Positions 33,201-45,219 of a stretch of DNA of 64,000 nt are shown piece after piece. The notes under the pieces were generated by a model. It saw only the letters and a list, made by a program, of their open reading frames with translations. It did no database searches and had not been told where the DNA came from. The stretch lies in contig CM037860.1 in the NCBI GenBank assembly GCA_021292105.1, forward strand, positions 10,930,698 through 10,994,697. Reading direction: 5' to 3'. The stretch's first letter is position 1; the number at the start of each line of letters is the position of its first letter. Both the position numbers and the translations under genes were made by a program. The stretch is from Anadara kagoshimensis. Lineage: Eukaryota > Mollusca > Bivalvia > Arcoida > Arcidae.

Positions 33201-35956
33201 TAACAAGAGGCCCATGGGCCTGATACGCTCACCTGATAACTAATGGCTAGCTGATAGATTTAAAGAAAACATAAATACTAAACCCCAATGACTTTTGTCT
33301 TTACATCATGATAACCATTGTTACAATACATACAACATTCTATTATACATGCCTATACAAAAAGTTAATAGTTTTCAAGATCATTTCAGTATTGTTTCAC
33401 ATCTGTGACCTTGACCTTTGAACCCATGACCGTTTTTATACATCAAAATGACCGTTGTATCGATACCTACAACATTCTAATATACATGCCTATACAAAAA
33501 GTTTATAGTTTTCGAGATAATAAAACATTTCAGTATTGTTTCGCATATGTGACCTTGACCTTTAAACCAATAACCTTTTTCTATACATTAAAATGATTGT
33601 TGTATTAATACCTACAACATTCTAATATACATGCCTATACAAAAAGTTTATAGTTTTCGAGATAATTAACCGTTTCGGTATTGTTTTGTATCTGTGACCT
33701 TGACCTTTGAACCCATGACATTTTTCTATACATCAAAATGATTGTTGTATCAATACCTACAACATTCTAATATACAAGCCTATACAAAAAGTTTATAGTT
33801 TTCAAGATAATTAACCATTTCGGTATTGTTTCACATCTGTGACCTTGACCTTTGAACCCATGACCTTTTTCTATATATCAAAGTGATTGTTGTATCAATA
33901 CCTACAACATTCTAATATACATGCCTATACAAAAAATTTATAGTTTTTGAGATAATTAACAATTTTGGTATTGTTTCGCATCTGTGACCTTGACCTTTGA
34001 ACCCATGACCTTTTTCTATACATGGAAATGATCGTTGTATCAATACCTACAACATTCTAATATACATGCCTATACAAAAAGTTTATAGTTTTCGAGATAA
34101 TTAACCATTTCCGTATTGTTTTGTATCTGTGACCTTGACCTTTCAACCAATGTCATTTTTCTATACATCAAAATGATTGTTGTATCAATACCTACAACAT
34201 TCTAATATACAGGCCTATACAAAAAGTTTATAGTTTTCAAGATAATTAACCATTTCGGTATTGTTTCACATCTGAGACCTTGACCTTTGAACCCATGACC
34301 TTTTTCTATATATCAAAGTGATTGTTGTATCAATACCTACAACATTCTAATATACATGCCTATGCAAAAAGTTTATAGTTTTTGAGATAATTAACAATTT
34401 TGGTATTGTTTCGCATCTGTGACCTTGACCTTTGAACCCATGACCTTTTTCTATACATGGAAATGATCGTTGTATCAATACCTACAACATTCTAATATAC
34501 ATGCCTATACAAAAAGTTTATAGTTTTCGAGATAATTAACCATTTCGGTATTGTTTCACATCTGTGACCTTGACCTTTCAACCAATGCCCTTTTTCTATA
34601 CCTCAAAATGATCGTTGTATCAATACCTACAACATTCTAATATACATATCTATACAAAAAGTTTATAGTTTTCGAGATAATTTACCATTTCAGTATTGTT
34701 TCGCATCTGTGACCTTGACCTTTGAACCCATGTCCTTTTTCTATACAAGAAATTAATCGTTGTATCAATACCTACAACATTCTAATATACATGCCTATAC
34801 AAAAAGTTTATAGTTTTCGAGATAATTAACCATTTCGGTATTGTTTTGTATCTGTGACCTTGACCTTTGAACCCATGACCTTTTTCTATACATCAAAATG
34901 ATCGTTGTATCAATACCTACAACATTCTAATATACATGCTTATACAAAAAGTTTATAGTTTTCGAGATAATTAACCATTTCGTATTGTTTCGCATCTGTG
35001 ACCTTGACCTTTGAACCCATGACCTTTTTCTATACATCAAAATGATCGTTGTATCAATACCTACAACATTCTAATATACATGCCTATACAAAAAGTTTAT
35101 AGTTTTCGAGATAATTAACCATTTCAGTAATGTTTCACATCTGTGACCTTGACCTTTGAACCCATGACCTTTTTCTATACATCAAAATGATCGTTGTATC
35201 AATACCTACAACATTCTAATATACATGCCTATACAAAATGTTTATAGTTTTCGAGATAATTAACCATTTTGGTATTGTTTCGCATCTGTGACCTTGACCT
35301 TTGAACCCATGACCTTTTTCTATACATCAAAATGATCGCTATATCGATACCTACAACATTCTAATATACATGCTTATACAAAAATTTATAGTTTTCGAGA
35401 TAATAATTATAATCAGAGGTAAAAAAAATTAGGTCACGACCTTCACAATTGACCTTGACCTCATTTTGAAGATACTAACAAGAAGATGTCAAAACTGAAA
35501 ACCCCATGTCATTATCTGGTCAAATAGTCAAGTTATTACAATTTGAAGCTATTTTACGATTTTTTCAAAATTAAACGCAAAAACGCGTAACCTATTTTTT
35601 ATCCGAATTTCACAAAATGAACAAACTATAGGCTTAAGACCCTAGAGAAGCCAAATATCACATCAGATTTTTTCTCCAATCAGTACTTTCGGAGAAGAAG
35701 ATTTTTTAAGATTTTTGCACCTCTAGGTCACCTTGACCTAGTTATGGTAGCCATAGCAACGCCACGAACAAATCTGAATTGCACCGGCCCATATATACTT
35801 CCGACAAAGTTTCATTAAAAACTGTCCAGTAGTTTCAGAGGAGAAGTCGAAAACAGGTGTTAACGACGCACGCACACACGCACACACGTACGCACGCACG
35901 CACATACACACGCTGCACTATGCCATAAGCTCACATGACCTTCGGTCAGGTGAGCT
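33201..35956 (+). mobile_element. Helentron/HINE-like non-autonomous element with central tandem array
   Basis: The 5' end is AACAAGAGGCCCATGGGCCT, with a 14-bp perfect palindrome, then CGCTCACCTGATAAC. The 3' end is CTCACATGACC-TTC-GGTCAGGTGAG, an 11-bp hairpin stem with one mismatch, followed by CTAAAA. In between are a 145-bp tandem array (33278-35405), a unique body (35406-35860) and a CACACGCACACACG tract (35868-35912). Palindromic head, central tandem repeat and 3' hairpin fit Helentron-associated elements; this class assignment is inference. No Rep/helicase is encoded. It sits between segmental duplicates. Confidence 0.7.
33278..35405 (+). repeat. 145-bp tandem array, about 14 units
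   Basis: Units contain ACCTACAACATTCTAATATA, CATGCCTATACAAAAAGTTT, ATAGTTTTCGAGATAATTAA, then TGTGACCTTGACCTTTGAAC and CCATGACCTTTTTCTATACA. Successive GTGACCTTGACC starts at 33405, 33549, 33694, 33839, 33984 and 34129 give a 144-145 bp period. Part of the array (about 33700-34560) has a three-unit, 435-bp higher-order period. Confidence 0.95.
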
Positions 35957-36780
35957 AAAAATTAAAACTTTATCAGAACAGGTAGGATGTAAGTAAACAG
36001 AACAGAGGCTGATAGGATTAAAACAAGTGTACATATTGACAGGGGACGGGTTGTTGGTCGAATGATTGTCAGGTCGAGGGGAATATGGAAAATAGGTCAA
36101 TACTAATTTGACACATTGATTATAAGCTTATCACCCATATAAGTATTGTAGAGTGTACAGGTTGTCAGGTTGAAGATTCGACGTGTCGACGGGTAAACAG
36201 GAAATTAACAAAAAGACTGTATGAGTTTGACAGTAAATACTAGTTTGTACATAAGTATGGGTCTTGTTCAGGCCTATGGTGTAAACGCCCATGGTAGTTA
36301 TCAAGAAAGTTCAAATCATAAACATAAACAAAGTAATATCTTTGAAAACTTACAAAAGCGAAACACGTTAATTGTCACCAAAGAAGAGGGACCTGGTGCT
36401 CCGGAAGGTGAGCACCTCCTGTTTAGCGAACAACACCTGGGACGTGTGTAAACAAAATTGAGAATAAAAGAAGCAGTATGAGACTAAATGTCGTTTGTCT
36501 ACGTTAGTATATCCCTTTCATTGAAAGCATGTTATAGAATATGACGAAATTACCAATCAAATAATTCCTAATTAATAAGATAACCTTAGTATACATTTGC
36601 TGGAAGGTAGCGTCAGATGGTCATACAGCAATCAGAAGATAAATTGTTTTAGTATACACGAAAACCTATTGTATGGCTAGTATGGCAGCAACAAAGTAAT
36701 GCGAGATTCTGCAAGCAATTCAGGCAATCACACCAGAACTGCTATAATAAACCTACATGCACGTATACTTCTGGTAAAAC
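35957..36780. repeat. Segmental duplicate B (partner at 29580-30300)
   Basis: Same block order as 29580-30300, including the RT-tail piece (36385-36450: GGACCTGGTGCTCCGGAAGG, CACCTCCTGTTTAGC). It starts directly after the HINE-like element. Reading frames across it are not convincing genes. Confidence 0.65.
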
Positions 36781-37244
36781 ATTGTTAAAATATAGTCTCA
36801 GGGGTTTGAGGTATATAACACGCTATGAATGAGTAAATTAAATAATAGGACTTAATTCTTTCAAATATAAATGTCACTTCGTATAACGATTCCCTATACA
36901 GTACCCTCACAAGAACTACTAATGTAGCTCTGAAGGTACTGGAATGTTTTAAGAGGGTGTTTTTTTTAGAAAAAAATCGACAAATTCTCTACTTCAAGTG
37001 CGTGCAAATTCTTTTAGGTCCTAAACACTTGGATCGTTCCATTATAAACATAACTTTTATGGATTGTGTCGAATTCTGCTCGCAAGGAAAATGAAATCTG
37101 TGTGAAAGTTAAGTTGTACCTAATTCGGTTCGAGACATAAAACTGCCTTATCGAATTGATATATATTGGGTATTGAACCATGTATTGTATTAAAAATTAA
37201 CCATATAAAAGAGAAATATTATTAATAGATATACACAATCTATA

Positions 37245-38500
37245 TCATCATTCATTTGCAGTCGGCCTGAAAGTGTGCTTTGAAAATCTATAGGAAGACT
37301 TGTTATCGTGATTTGTCATTATTATCAGTTTTCATTCTTGGGTTTTTAAAATATTTATTTTAATTTATTTTCATTATTTGCGTTGATTTATGCTTTTGTA
37401 AGCAGTTTTTATAATTACTTTATCAAAAATGTATTGAATTTAATCAGTACAATTTCAATTATCAATTTGTTGTGTATATTTTATCTATTTCATCAAATAC
37501 GGCTGCGATATAGATTTGTTCGATACAGTTCTTTTGTTTCTGTAACTAATTAAGTTCTGATGATAAAACATTTACATATACTGCTTTTATAATTGCTAAG
37601 TCTTGTTATTAACACGTAACATTTGAAAATAAGAAATACATTTATTGTGTTTAGTTTTAGAACGTATTTTTAAAAAAATAAATACATCAGCATTAAGATA
37701 TCTTTAACCTTACCAGAAAAATCATTCTGTAAAATCATAGCCTGGTATAAAGACAAAATCTCGCATACCAATCGATGCCCACAACACAATAAAAATGTAG
37801 ATGTAAAGTAAAAAACAAAACTTTGAAAACTTGTAAATTAAGTTAAACACGTCAACTTCCACTAGGGAAGTCAGATTGGTTACTCGGAAGGGTTAGTACC
37901 TTCTGTTTAGTTAGCAAAGCCTATCACATGTGTAATCAAAATGAAGAATAAAAGAAAAAGGAACTATGCGACATTATATATATATCCAGTATAATTTTGG
38001 ATACAGAACCATTATACTGATCAACAATGTTTTGATGACGACAATGAAACTTGATTAGTGCCTTGGCAAGACCGGGCTTGCAATATCCCTTCTCAACAAT
38101 GGAGTTCGCCACTGTACCACGTGATACCCGCTAACGTTTATGCGGGACATTTATTTCCAATGGATGTGGAATCGCATGAGTTGACGTTTTCCCGCGAAAA
38201 CGACGTCATTCCGGGAATCTTTGACGCTGACATTTTCCAAAACGTTCCGCACAAACGTTAAGAGGTATTGATCACGTGGTACAGCGGCGAATCCCATTTA
38301 TTTATCAGCATCGTATTCCATTTTATAAAGTCCTTTTAGTGGAAGCAAGCTCTGCCATAGCATATTAACTGTGGAACAAATAATACACCATCCGCAGGAG
38401 AAACAGTCATGTTGTACAGAAAAGTAATATTGCCAATAGAAACTAAAATTAATTTTTATAAGAAATGTATTGTAGAGTCCCTTTGTACATGGCAAGCTTA
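37245..38500 (-). mobile_element. Further decayed RT-element units, minus orientation
   Basis: 37265-37620 repeats the GAAAGTGTGCTTTGAAAATC and TTCTGATGATAAAACATT blocks. 37770-37960 is an RT tail (ACCAATCGATGCC, TACTCGGAAGGGTTAGTACC). 37975-38100 and 38300-38480 are antisense RT remains, including ATACTGATCAACAATGTTTT and CATATTAACTGTGGAACAAA. A 195-bp MITE interrupts it. Confidence 0.6.
38101..38295. mobile_element. 195-bp MITE nested in a dead RT copy
   Basis: Terminal inverted repeats: left GGAGTTCGCCACTGTACCAC then GTGATACC; right end reads inverted as GGGATTCGCCGCTGTACCAC then GTGATCAATACC. Noticeably richer in GC and CpG than its surroundings. AT flanks both ends. A 67-codon frame over it has no family resemblance. 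Confidence 0.8.
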
Positions 38501-39212
38501 ATCAAAATACTAGACATGTTTTATCCAATACAACAAGTATATATTAGGCAGTCAGGTATGGAAGGTATGGTACCTAGAGACAAATATAGTTAATTTAAAT
38601 TTTACGTATTTTCCTCTATACCAGGATCTCTAAAATATCTATCACTAAAATCCTTGATAATCTATTTGGTGAAGTAATTATGAATACGTATGCGACATGT
38701 TCTTCAAATTAATGGTAATAATATAAAATATAAAAAATAATATGAAAAATATGTGAAAAAATCGACGTCTCATTTATTTTTAGAGCACACAACACATAAT
38801 TTATTTTTATGTCAAAATCTAAATAAAAACATAATTGCTTTCTTACTTTAAAATCTGAATACGTGACTTTAGTTGCATGTTGGACCCATAAATTATTAAC
38901 CTATATATGTAATGTAGCTAAAATATTAGTATTGGCAATGGTTGACAAGACAAGCGAGGGAATTCAATAGTTGGCATAAAATATTGACTTTCTGACCAAT
39001 CTAAAAATAATGTAACGCTGCATGCCAAGGTATTTAGCAATAACCCATGTAAACTAGAAAACGAAAAACAAACGAACGAATTAAACATACGAGAAAATGA
39101 TTATAAAATTTCCAACTTTGGACCGAATGACGATAATGTATTTAAAATGATTTTGTTTTCATTTTGCAAATAAGATGGTTTTATTACACGATAGATATAC
39201 AATAAATAGTTT

Positions 39213-39237
39213 ATTATATATATATATATATATATAT
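39213..39237. repeat. (TA)n microsatellite
   Basis: About 12 TA dinucleotides following TTATTATATA. Confidence 0.9.
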
Positions 39238-39299
39238 CGTAGTACTACGATAAAAAGTGCCATACAGTGTGTATTTCATAGCGTTTCATGGGATAATTC

Positions 39300-39735
39300 A
39301 TAACATGTCCAAACCACAATCTCAAAGCAAAGTAAAAACTTTTAAGCTGGGAAATTAAGTTAAACATGTGAACGTCCACCGAGGAAAGTGAGACTGGGTG
39401 CTCGGGAAGAATTTAAGCACCTACTGTTTATCTAGGTCAAGTACAACAACCAGTTAATCACAAAAAATGATATACATTTATGCTACATTTTTAAGCATAT
39501 TGTAGCACAATAAAAATTGCTTTGCATTTTTCCTATCTTTTACAATTTTTATTGAAAAAAACATGTGATTATCATGTGATAATCAATAACAAACATACCA
39601 ATCCATGTCCGAACCACAAGCAAAGTAAAAACTTTGAAGCTTTCAAATTAAGTTAAATATGAACAATTTAACCGGGAAAGTGAGACTGGGTGCTCCGGAA
39701 GGGTATACACCTGCTGCTTAGCTATCTGATATACA
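39300..39735 (-). mobile_element. Two tandem RT-tail copies, minus orientation
   Basis: 39305-39440 and 39595-39735 both read CATGTCC(A/G)AACCACAA, AAAGCAAAGTAAAAACTTT, GTGAGACTGGGTGCTC and then AGCACCT or ACACCTGC. Both are followed by a similar unique segment (AAAAAATGATATACATTTATG), so the pair is a local duplication of about 290 bp. Confidence 0.7.
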
Positions 39736-39899
39736 ATGGCCAGATAATTACAAAAAATGATATACATTTATGCCAATTCTTTTAAGCATATTTGAGTAGT
39801 ACTACAACAAAAAGTGCGTTTAATTGATATAATCCTGATTTTTAAATTTATCATTGAAACAAGAAAAACAGTGTCTTTTTTCAAAAGTGCCATGTGATA

Positions 39900-42190
39900 A
39901 TTTTAAATGTCTCATGTTATATCGATTTTCAAAGTGAACACATGACAAAAATATTGTATCATTTGCTGTATTTTCTTATACATTGAAAAATATTCAAAAC
40001 TTTTGTACAGAAAGTAATTAGAATATGCCTATTGCAAAGATTTTTATCATTCAACCGGATATATTCACAATTATTTATAACATTTCTGTGAGAATTAGTC
40101 AATAAGCTGTCATCGTATCAGTTCCTATTGAAATTTTGGTTTTGTTGTTTTAATTGCTTGTTTCTGATTTATGTCTATGTGGCTATCTATACGTAATTAT
40201 TTTGTATTAAGCTATAACTTATTTGTTCATTATAGATCTATTATTAAGAATATTTTTCAAATGTAACTTTAATGTTGAATTTACTCTGATGTGTTTCGTT
40301 GGTATCGCTTTTTAACTACATGTACACTCTTAAATGTAGCGAATACCGGTTTAAAACTAAACATTCAACTCATTACAACTAGTCCACTTGTAAAACAGTT
40401 TTTTCATTACTTTTTACAAAACCCTAACAATTGACTTGTTTGAAAGTTTGCAAGACGACGACTGATGTCATAATAATTTTACAGAAAAATAAGACATCAA
40501 ATGCCATATTCAATTTAAAATATCATAAATAGACATGCAGCAAAGATATAAACATTGCAGATGTTGTAAAACACGACAGAACTATAAAATTACACTGGAT
40601 AGTGCATTAGGAATTAAACAACTTCGCGTAGGAGACGCCACAAAGGTTTAATATGAATAAATCTATATTAAGTCTGTTTCTTTATGATGAATCTTGAAAT
40701 GTTTGTGTCAATACAATTGTAATCGAGATAGTAGTTTTTATACATTCGCTTTATTAAAAGTTCTTCAATGATTTTGTCATTTGTTTTTTTAAATTTTATT
40801 TAAAAATTAAAATACCTCGGAGAGATCGTTTTGTCACACTGACTGGGAAACTAATTGCATTTGAAGACACTTGCTTCGCTAAATATTCATCTAATGCGGT
40901 TTACACACAGCAACAAAATACAAGTCTGCACGTATGTCAATTGATATACAGACACAAAAGTCGTTATCTATTTAACTTTGATGTATATTCCCTCATAGGG
41001 GATTGGTGTATTCTTTCTTTAAAGATAATAATGAAGTAAATCAATTTATGAGTTTTTTCACCAAATTACGGAGTCATTTCTTTTGTATTATTTATGACCC
41101 TACTCCTAATTGTCAGTGATAGATACGTAGATCTTTCTTATTATGGTAGCTTAGCATTGTCTTTTAGCACTCCGTTATTCTGCTTGGCAGTGAAGTTTTT
41201 TTTAAATTCCTGTCACTTTCAAGTTTATATATATTTTTCAAGCCCTCGATTGATAGATTACTTTTTTCATTCTCATTTTAGAAAACATAAATCCCTTAAA
41301 TCATTTCCATTACTGATATTATGGTAAATACTGAACATTCGTCCTGGTAACTACTGAGTTGGCATCACAACCAACAAAGATTTTCAGGTAATTCCAACAC
41401 GAAAACAAATTTAACCAATGCTTTCTCTACCATACATTTTATTCTCAATTATGATTTTACACATGGTTGATATGTAGCTAGACAAGAAGTGCATACCAGT
41501 TCAAATTACCAGAATTCACTTTCCAGGTGGACGTTCATTTGTTTTACTTAATTTCTGGGTATTTTTAAAAAAACCCATATATATCTGTGTTGTTTAGAAC
41601 AATTATGGGCAATTTTGGACGAAAAAGATAAATAATATTTTGACTTTTCATAATGACGGATTGGGGGAAACATATTTAGATATATATGCTCTAGTTTTAA
41701 TGTTGCATGTAATCATACTTCCATTACCCATTCTCCAAAGAGATACCAGGTCCTTATAAAAATGACGAAAATGTTATAAAATAGGATTTTCAGTACTGCC
41801 TGGATTGATGTTTTTTGAAATTTTGACATGTAATCAAAAACTGTCAAGATATTTTGTATTCAGATGTATCATTTCGTTATAATAAACATGTTTGTAATTT
41901 TTGCCAAATAATTCTTTAAAATCTGAATTGTTATTTAATGCCGATAAACTTTAACATTTTCATGAAATTTACTACAAAAATATGTTTGTAATTGGGAAAT
42001 CGGAAACGTACTGACACGTAAGCTGTGGCTACAGACATGTTTCAAAAGGAATGAATCTACAGATTGTTTTGCCTCGCTCACCAGGGGTCAGTGCACACTC
42101 TTATATAATAATTACGGAAATGCATAAACTGCTGAGGGAGAATGAAGTATGAAAGTGGTTTGTCTCATGTACTTTATCTCATGTAAAAAG
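39900..42190. other. AT-rich DNA, nothing recognised
   Basis: No exon-like frame, tRNA or repeat border was found. The frame at 41094-41327 has no recognisable homology. Confidence 0.35.
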
Positions 42191-42192
42191 TA

Positions 42193-43060
42193 TAAATCAT
42201 TTGATTTTTCTACACTATACACCACTATCCCTCATTCTAAATTGAAAGAATGTTTTAAAGAAATTATTCACTTGTCTTTCTTTTACAAAAACGGTAAGCC
42301 AAGATACAAATATTTTGTGTTGAACAGGGATTCTGGTTATTTTGTCAAGCATCATACGGATTCTAAACAAAAATATACTGATGATACAATCAACAAAATG
42401 TTGGAGTTTTTGATAGATAACATATTTGTTGTGTTTGGTAATATAGTTTTTCAGCAAACAATCGGTATACCAATGGGTACAAACTGTGCACCATTGCTTG
42501 CTGATTTGTTTCTTTATTCTTATGAGGCAGAATTTATGCAGAATCTTGTTAAATCTGGAGAGAAGGCTGTCGCCAAATCATTCAACTCAACATAGAGATA
42601 TATAGATGACGTTCTGTCTCATAACAATCCTAAATTTGGAGACTATGTGAATGGCATCTATCCTAGTGAGCTTGAAATAAAAGACACGACTGATTCCTCA
42701 AGTTCTGCTTCATATTTAGACTTATACCAGAATTATGACGCACACGAAAGGCTACTTTATTACAAACATGATGACTTCAATTTTTCTATTGTCAACTTTC
42801 CTTTTTTATGCAGCAATATACCTGCTTCTCTTGCTTATGGTGTATTTGTTTCCTAACTAAGACGCTATGGTAGAGGTTGTTTCCACTACGTGGTCTTTGT
42901 ACAACGAAGTAGGCTGCTTACAAATAAATTGTTGATCCAGTGATATTGCAAGCCTAGGCTTCGAAAAGTTTTATGTCCGTCATCACAGTATTGTTAATAA
43001 GTTTCTCTGTGTCCAGGATTGCCCTGGATATATATGACGTCTCATAGTGCCATGTTTCTT
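42193..43060 (+). pseudogene. Reverse transcriptase of a probable Penelope-like element, copy 1 (dead)
   Basis: RT motif A is FDFSTLYTTIPH, motif B GIPMGTNCAPLLADLF and motif C YIDDV. Other conserved blocks are KMLEFLIDNIFVVFGNIVFQ, YPSELEIKDTTDSSSSASYL, DDFNFSIVNFPFLCSNIPAS and LAYGVFVS. A TAG stands one codon before RYIDDV (42593-42595), a further TAA follows AYGVFVS near 42855, and frame is lost later, so it cannot give a full protein. Only the palm and thumb part is present; no N-terminal part or GIY-YIG endonuclease was seen. The family call rests on the YIDD motif and on the frequent inverted neighbouring copies; other RT clades are not excluded. Confidence 0.75.
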
Positions 43061-43245
43061 TCACACAATTTTGATTACACACGTGGCGGGTGTAGCTAGC
43101 TAAATAGGAGGTGCTTACCCTCCGGAACGCTTGGCTTCACTTCCCTGGTGGAAGTTCACGTGTCTAACCTGACTTGTCAGTTCCAAAGTTTTTACTTTGC
43201 TTCTGGACTGTGATTCGGACATGGATTAGTATGTTTGTTTTTGAT
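43061..43245 (+). mobile_element. RT-element 3' tail, copy 1
   Basis: The conserved tail begins TTTTGATTACACACGTGGCG, continues GTAGCTAGCTAAATAGGAGG, TGCTTACCCTCCGGAACGC and GGTGGAAGTTCACGTGTC, and ends ACTTTGCTTCTGGACTGTGA, TTCGGACATGGATTAGTATG. It is the reference form for the fragments listed elsewhere. Confidence 0.8.
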
Positions 43246-43329
43246 TTGTACTTATATAATCAACAAATAAATAAAAAAGTAGATAAATAATATCAAACTA
43301 AATACAAACCACTTTATTGACACAAACCA

Positions 43330-43720
43330 CAAACATACATATCCATGTTCAAATAATAGTCATAGAAAGAAAGAAAAAACACAGTTAAATCCTTTGAAAC
43401 TAGAAAGTAAGTAAAACACTTGAACTTATACCTTTGTCGGGTGATAGCTACACCCGCTATGTGTGAAATCAAAATTGAGAATGTAAGGAACATGGAGGTA
43501 TGCTCAATATATCTATATAATTATATTGTTGATACAGAGGTACAATAGTTATGAGCACTATTATGTTCAGGGCCATACAATTTTCTGCGGGTCTTAATAA
43601 CTCGGGGCTCACAATATACCTGAGTAAACATTTATTTGTACCAGAATCTTGCTTTGTTGTGTAAAGTTTCCGTAGTTTAATAAGCATTGTCATAACGTAT
43701 TAACTGTGATACAGTTACAC

Positions 43721-43756
<36 letters not shown>
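43330..43756 (-). mobile_element. Inverted decayed RT copy with a 33-nt A tract
   Basis: Minus-orientation tail (CATACATATCCATGTTCAAA, GATAGCTACACCCGCTATG), then antisense RT remains to ACGTATTAACTGTGATAC, ending in an uninterrupted run of 33 A (43724-43756). It lies back to back with the plus-strand copy ending at 43245. Confidence 0.65.
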
Positions 43757-43757
<1 letters not shown>

Positions 43758-44261
43758 AGTTAATTACTGCACAGAAAGGCAAAATAAGTTGTCAATGTAG
43801 TCATTTAGGTGGCAGTCAGTTGCACTTTATCCAGATGATGTCTTAATATTGTTTATACATTTTTATTATTTTCTCCTGATATTTCTGTTAATTAAACTAA
43901 TCTGCGTTTTGGGATCGTTTTACGCATTTAAAGGTTATTTCACGGTTTTTGGTATAGCATTGTTTTTCTCAATTCTCTCAATTTTATCCATTTCTTGTAG
44001 TAAATTATAAATCAATATTAACTGAGTTTACAGATTATGTAATATTGAAAACCTACCACGCCATCCTTGGTGATCTCAGATTATTTAGCAAAAAATTCTA
44101 ATAGCGTTATTGTGAGATAAAAATTATCCTTAATCTTATTGGTAAAGAAATAGATGTTTTCTTAGTTACATTAGAGCTTTTATGTCCGATATAATAAATC
44201 ATTAAAAAAACGAAGGTATTGTTTATCATCATGTAAACAAGTAATCCAGCTCATTATACTA

Positions 44262-45060
44262 GTATACAAATATCTGGTGCTGAACAGGGATTATAGTTAT
44301 TTTGTCAAGCAACATACGGATGCTAAACAAAAATATACTGAAGATACAATCAACAAAATGTTGGAGTTTTTGATAGATAACATATTTGTTGTGATTGGTA
44401 ATATTGTTTTTCAGCAAACAATCGGTATACTAATGGGTACAAACTGTGTTCCATTGCTTGCTGATTTGTTTCTTTATTATTTATGCAGAACCTTGTTAAA
44501 TCTGGAGATCTGGAGACTGTCGCCAAATCATTCAACTCAACATAGAGATATATAGATGACGTTCTGTCTATTAACAATCCTAAATTTGGAGACTATGTGA
44601 ATGTCATCTATCCTAGTGAGCTTGAAATAAAAGACACGACTGATTCCTCAAGTTCTGCTTCATATTTAGACTTATACCAGAATTATGACGCCCACGAAAG
44701 GCTACATTTGAAACTTGATGACACACGTGATGACTTAATTTTTTCTTTGGTCAACGTTCCTTTTCTATGCAGCAATATACCTGCTTCTCTTGCTTATGGT
44801 GTATTTGTTTCTCAATTAATACGCTATGGTAGAGCTTGTTCCCACTACAGGGACTTTGTACAACGAACCAGGCTGCTTACAAATAAATTGTTGACTCAGG
44901 GATATTGCAAGCCTAGGCTTATCAAGGCCCTCAAAAAGTTTTATGGCCGTCATCACAGTATTGTTATAAGTTTGGTGTCTCTGTGTCCAGGATTGCCCTG
45001 GATATATTTGACGTCCCATAGTTCCATTTCCTTTCACTCAATTTTGATTACACACGTGGC
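44262..45060 (+). pseudogene. Reverse transcriptase of the same element, copy 2 (dead)
   Basis: Begins inside the domain at YKYLVLNRDYSYFVKQHTDA-type sequence. Motif B reads GILMGTNCVPLLADLF with changed residues. A deletion after LFLYY shifts the frame, and the same TAG as in copy 1 precedes RYIDDV (44542). The 3' part is better kept than in copy 1: one frame from 44597 to 45076 reads YPSELEIKDTTDSSSSASYL, LAYGVFVSQLIRYGRACSHY and ALKKFYGRHHSIV, and runs into the tail. Confidence 0.75.
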
Positions 45061-45215
45061 GGGTGTAGCTAGCTAAACCGGGGGTGCTTACCCTTCTGGA
45101 GCAACCGGACTCACTTCCCCGGTTGAAGTTTACGCGTCTAACCTAACTTGTCAGTTCCAAAGTTTTTACTTTGCTTCTGGATTGTGAGTCTGACTTGGAT
45201 AGTATGTTTGTTTTT
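45030..45215 (+). mobile_element. RT-element 3' tail, copy 2
   Basis: TTTTGATTACACACGTGGCG, GGGTGTAGCTAGCTAAACCG, GGGGTGCTTACCCTTCTGG and the end TTTTTACTTTGCTTCTGGAT, TGGATAGTATGTTTG. Confidence 0.8.
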
Positions 45216-45219
45216 ATTA

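Noticed and set aside
30570-37580. Hammerhead ribozyme at recurrent CTGATGATGGAAC motifs
   Set aside because: The CUGAUGA core is present on the + strand, antisense to the RT copies, but no properly placed GAAA and helices were found. A covariance-model search would settle it.
38058-38261. 67-codon frame
   Set aside because: Covers a MITE including its left inverted repeat; no homology.
43724-43756. Processed pseudogene poly(A) tail
   Set aside because: The A run borders an antisense RT remnant, not a spliced cDNA copy. It may be an element tail or a simple expansion.
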